A stretch of DNA of 64,000 nucleotides from assembly GCA_937929935.1 (NCBI GenBank), contig CALFUL010000034.1, positions 1 to 64,000 of the forward strand, written 5' to 3'. A program made the translations under genes and the position numbers. Each line of letters starts with the position of its first letter. The stretch's first letter is position 1. The notes beneath the pieces were generated by a model that was not told the origin of the DNA, made no database searches, and saw only the letters and a program-made list of their open reading frames with translations. Source of the stretch: an uncultured Flavobacteriaceae bacterium. GTDB lineage: Bacteria; Bacteroidota; Bacteroidia; Flavobacteriales; Flavobacteriaceae. Shown piece after piece: positions 63,957 to 64,000 of the stretch.

Positions 63957-64000
63957 AATAATTCAGTAATTAGTAAAGGGTGTAAGTGAATTTTTATATT

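Overview
The window is AT-rich DNA from a marine Bacteroidota of the family Flavobacteriaceae (a Zobellia/Maribacter-like organism is my guess; the genus is not proven). The evidence is SusC/SusD pairs, C-terminal type IX secretion (T9SS) sorting domains, lipoproteins with SxC-type lipoboxes, very few Shine-Dalgarno sites, and promoters of the Bacteroidota form TTTG-N19-TAnnTTTG.

Layout. 1-1582: the 3' end of a T9SS-secreted protein built from 158-residue beta-sandwich repeats. 2.1-10.4 kb: a TetR regulator, divergent from a parallel beta-helix protein and a diheme cytochrome c. These two match a conserved gene pair of unknown function (TIGR03805/TIGR03806). A giant secreted protein follows on the other strand; it fuses a PQQ-type sugar dehydrogenase propeller to a second copy of the same cytochrome module. 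10.7-13.2 kb: a DUF11-type surface protein. 13.9-22.1 kb: a mixed carbohydrate block with a GMC oxidoreductase and gluconate 2-dehydrogenase subunit 3-like partner, GH16, GH130, a VanX-like dipeptidase, an esterase, an RraA-like protein and a sugar-phosphate isomerase.

22.2-48.9 kb is a complete alginate utilisation locus. PL6, two tandem PL7 and PL17 lyases cut alginate to unsaturated monouronate. KdgF opens this to the linear keto form (DEH), and one or both SDRs probably reduce DEH to KDG. KdgK and Eda convert KDG to pyruvate and glyceraldehyde 3-phosphate. Two SusCD pairs, one with a PKD-domain lipoprotein, and an MFS transporter handle uptake. A FadR-type GntR regulator lies inside the locus. 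Three promoters of the locus carry arrays of a TGGTnAACCA palindrome at exactly 13-bp spacing, starting inside the -7 box; I read these as its operators. The two SusC transcripts also have long, related leader RNAs.

49.1-51.6 kb: tRNA-Pro(GGG), an imperfect copy of its 3' end, an integrase remnant and a hipBA toxin-antitoxin pair, which together look like the scar of an integrated element. 52.0-59.6 kb: a homogentisate catabolic operon (hmgA, fahA, flavin reductase, SCOT subunits A and B, an MBL-fold protein, an aromatic-ring hydroxylase). 59.8-64.0 kb: a thioredoxin-like protein and a divergent TonB-dependent receptor. The receptor's upstream region shares a 38-nt element with hmgA, suggesting that it belongs to the same regulon.
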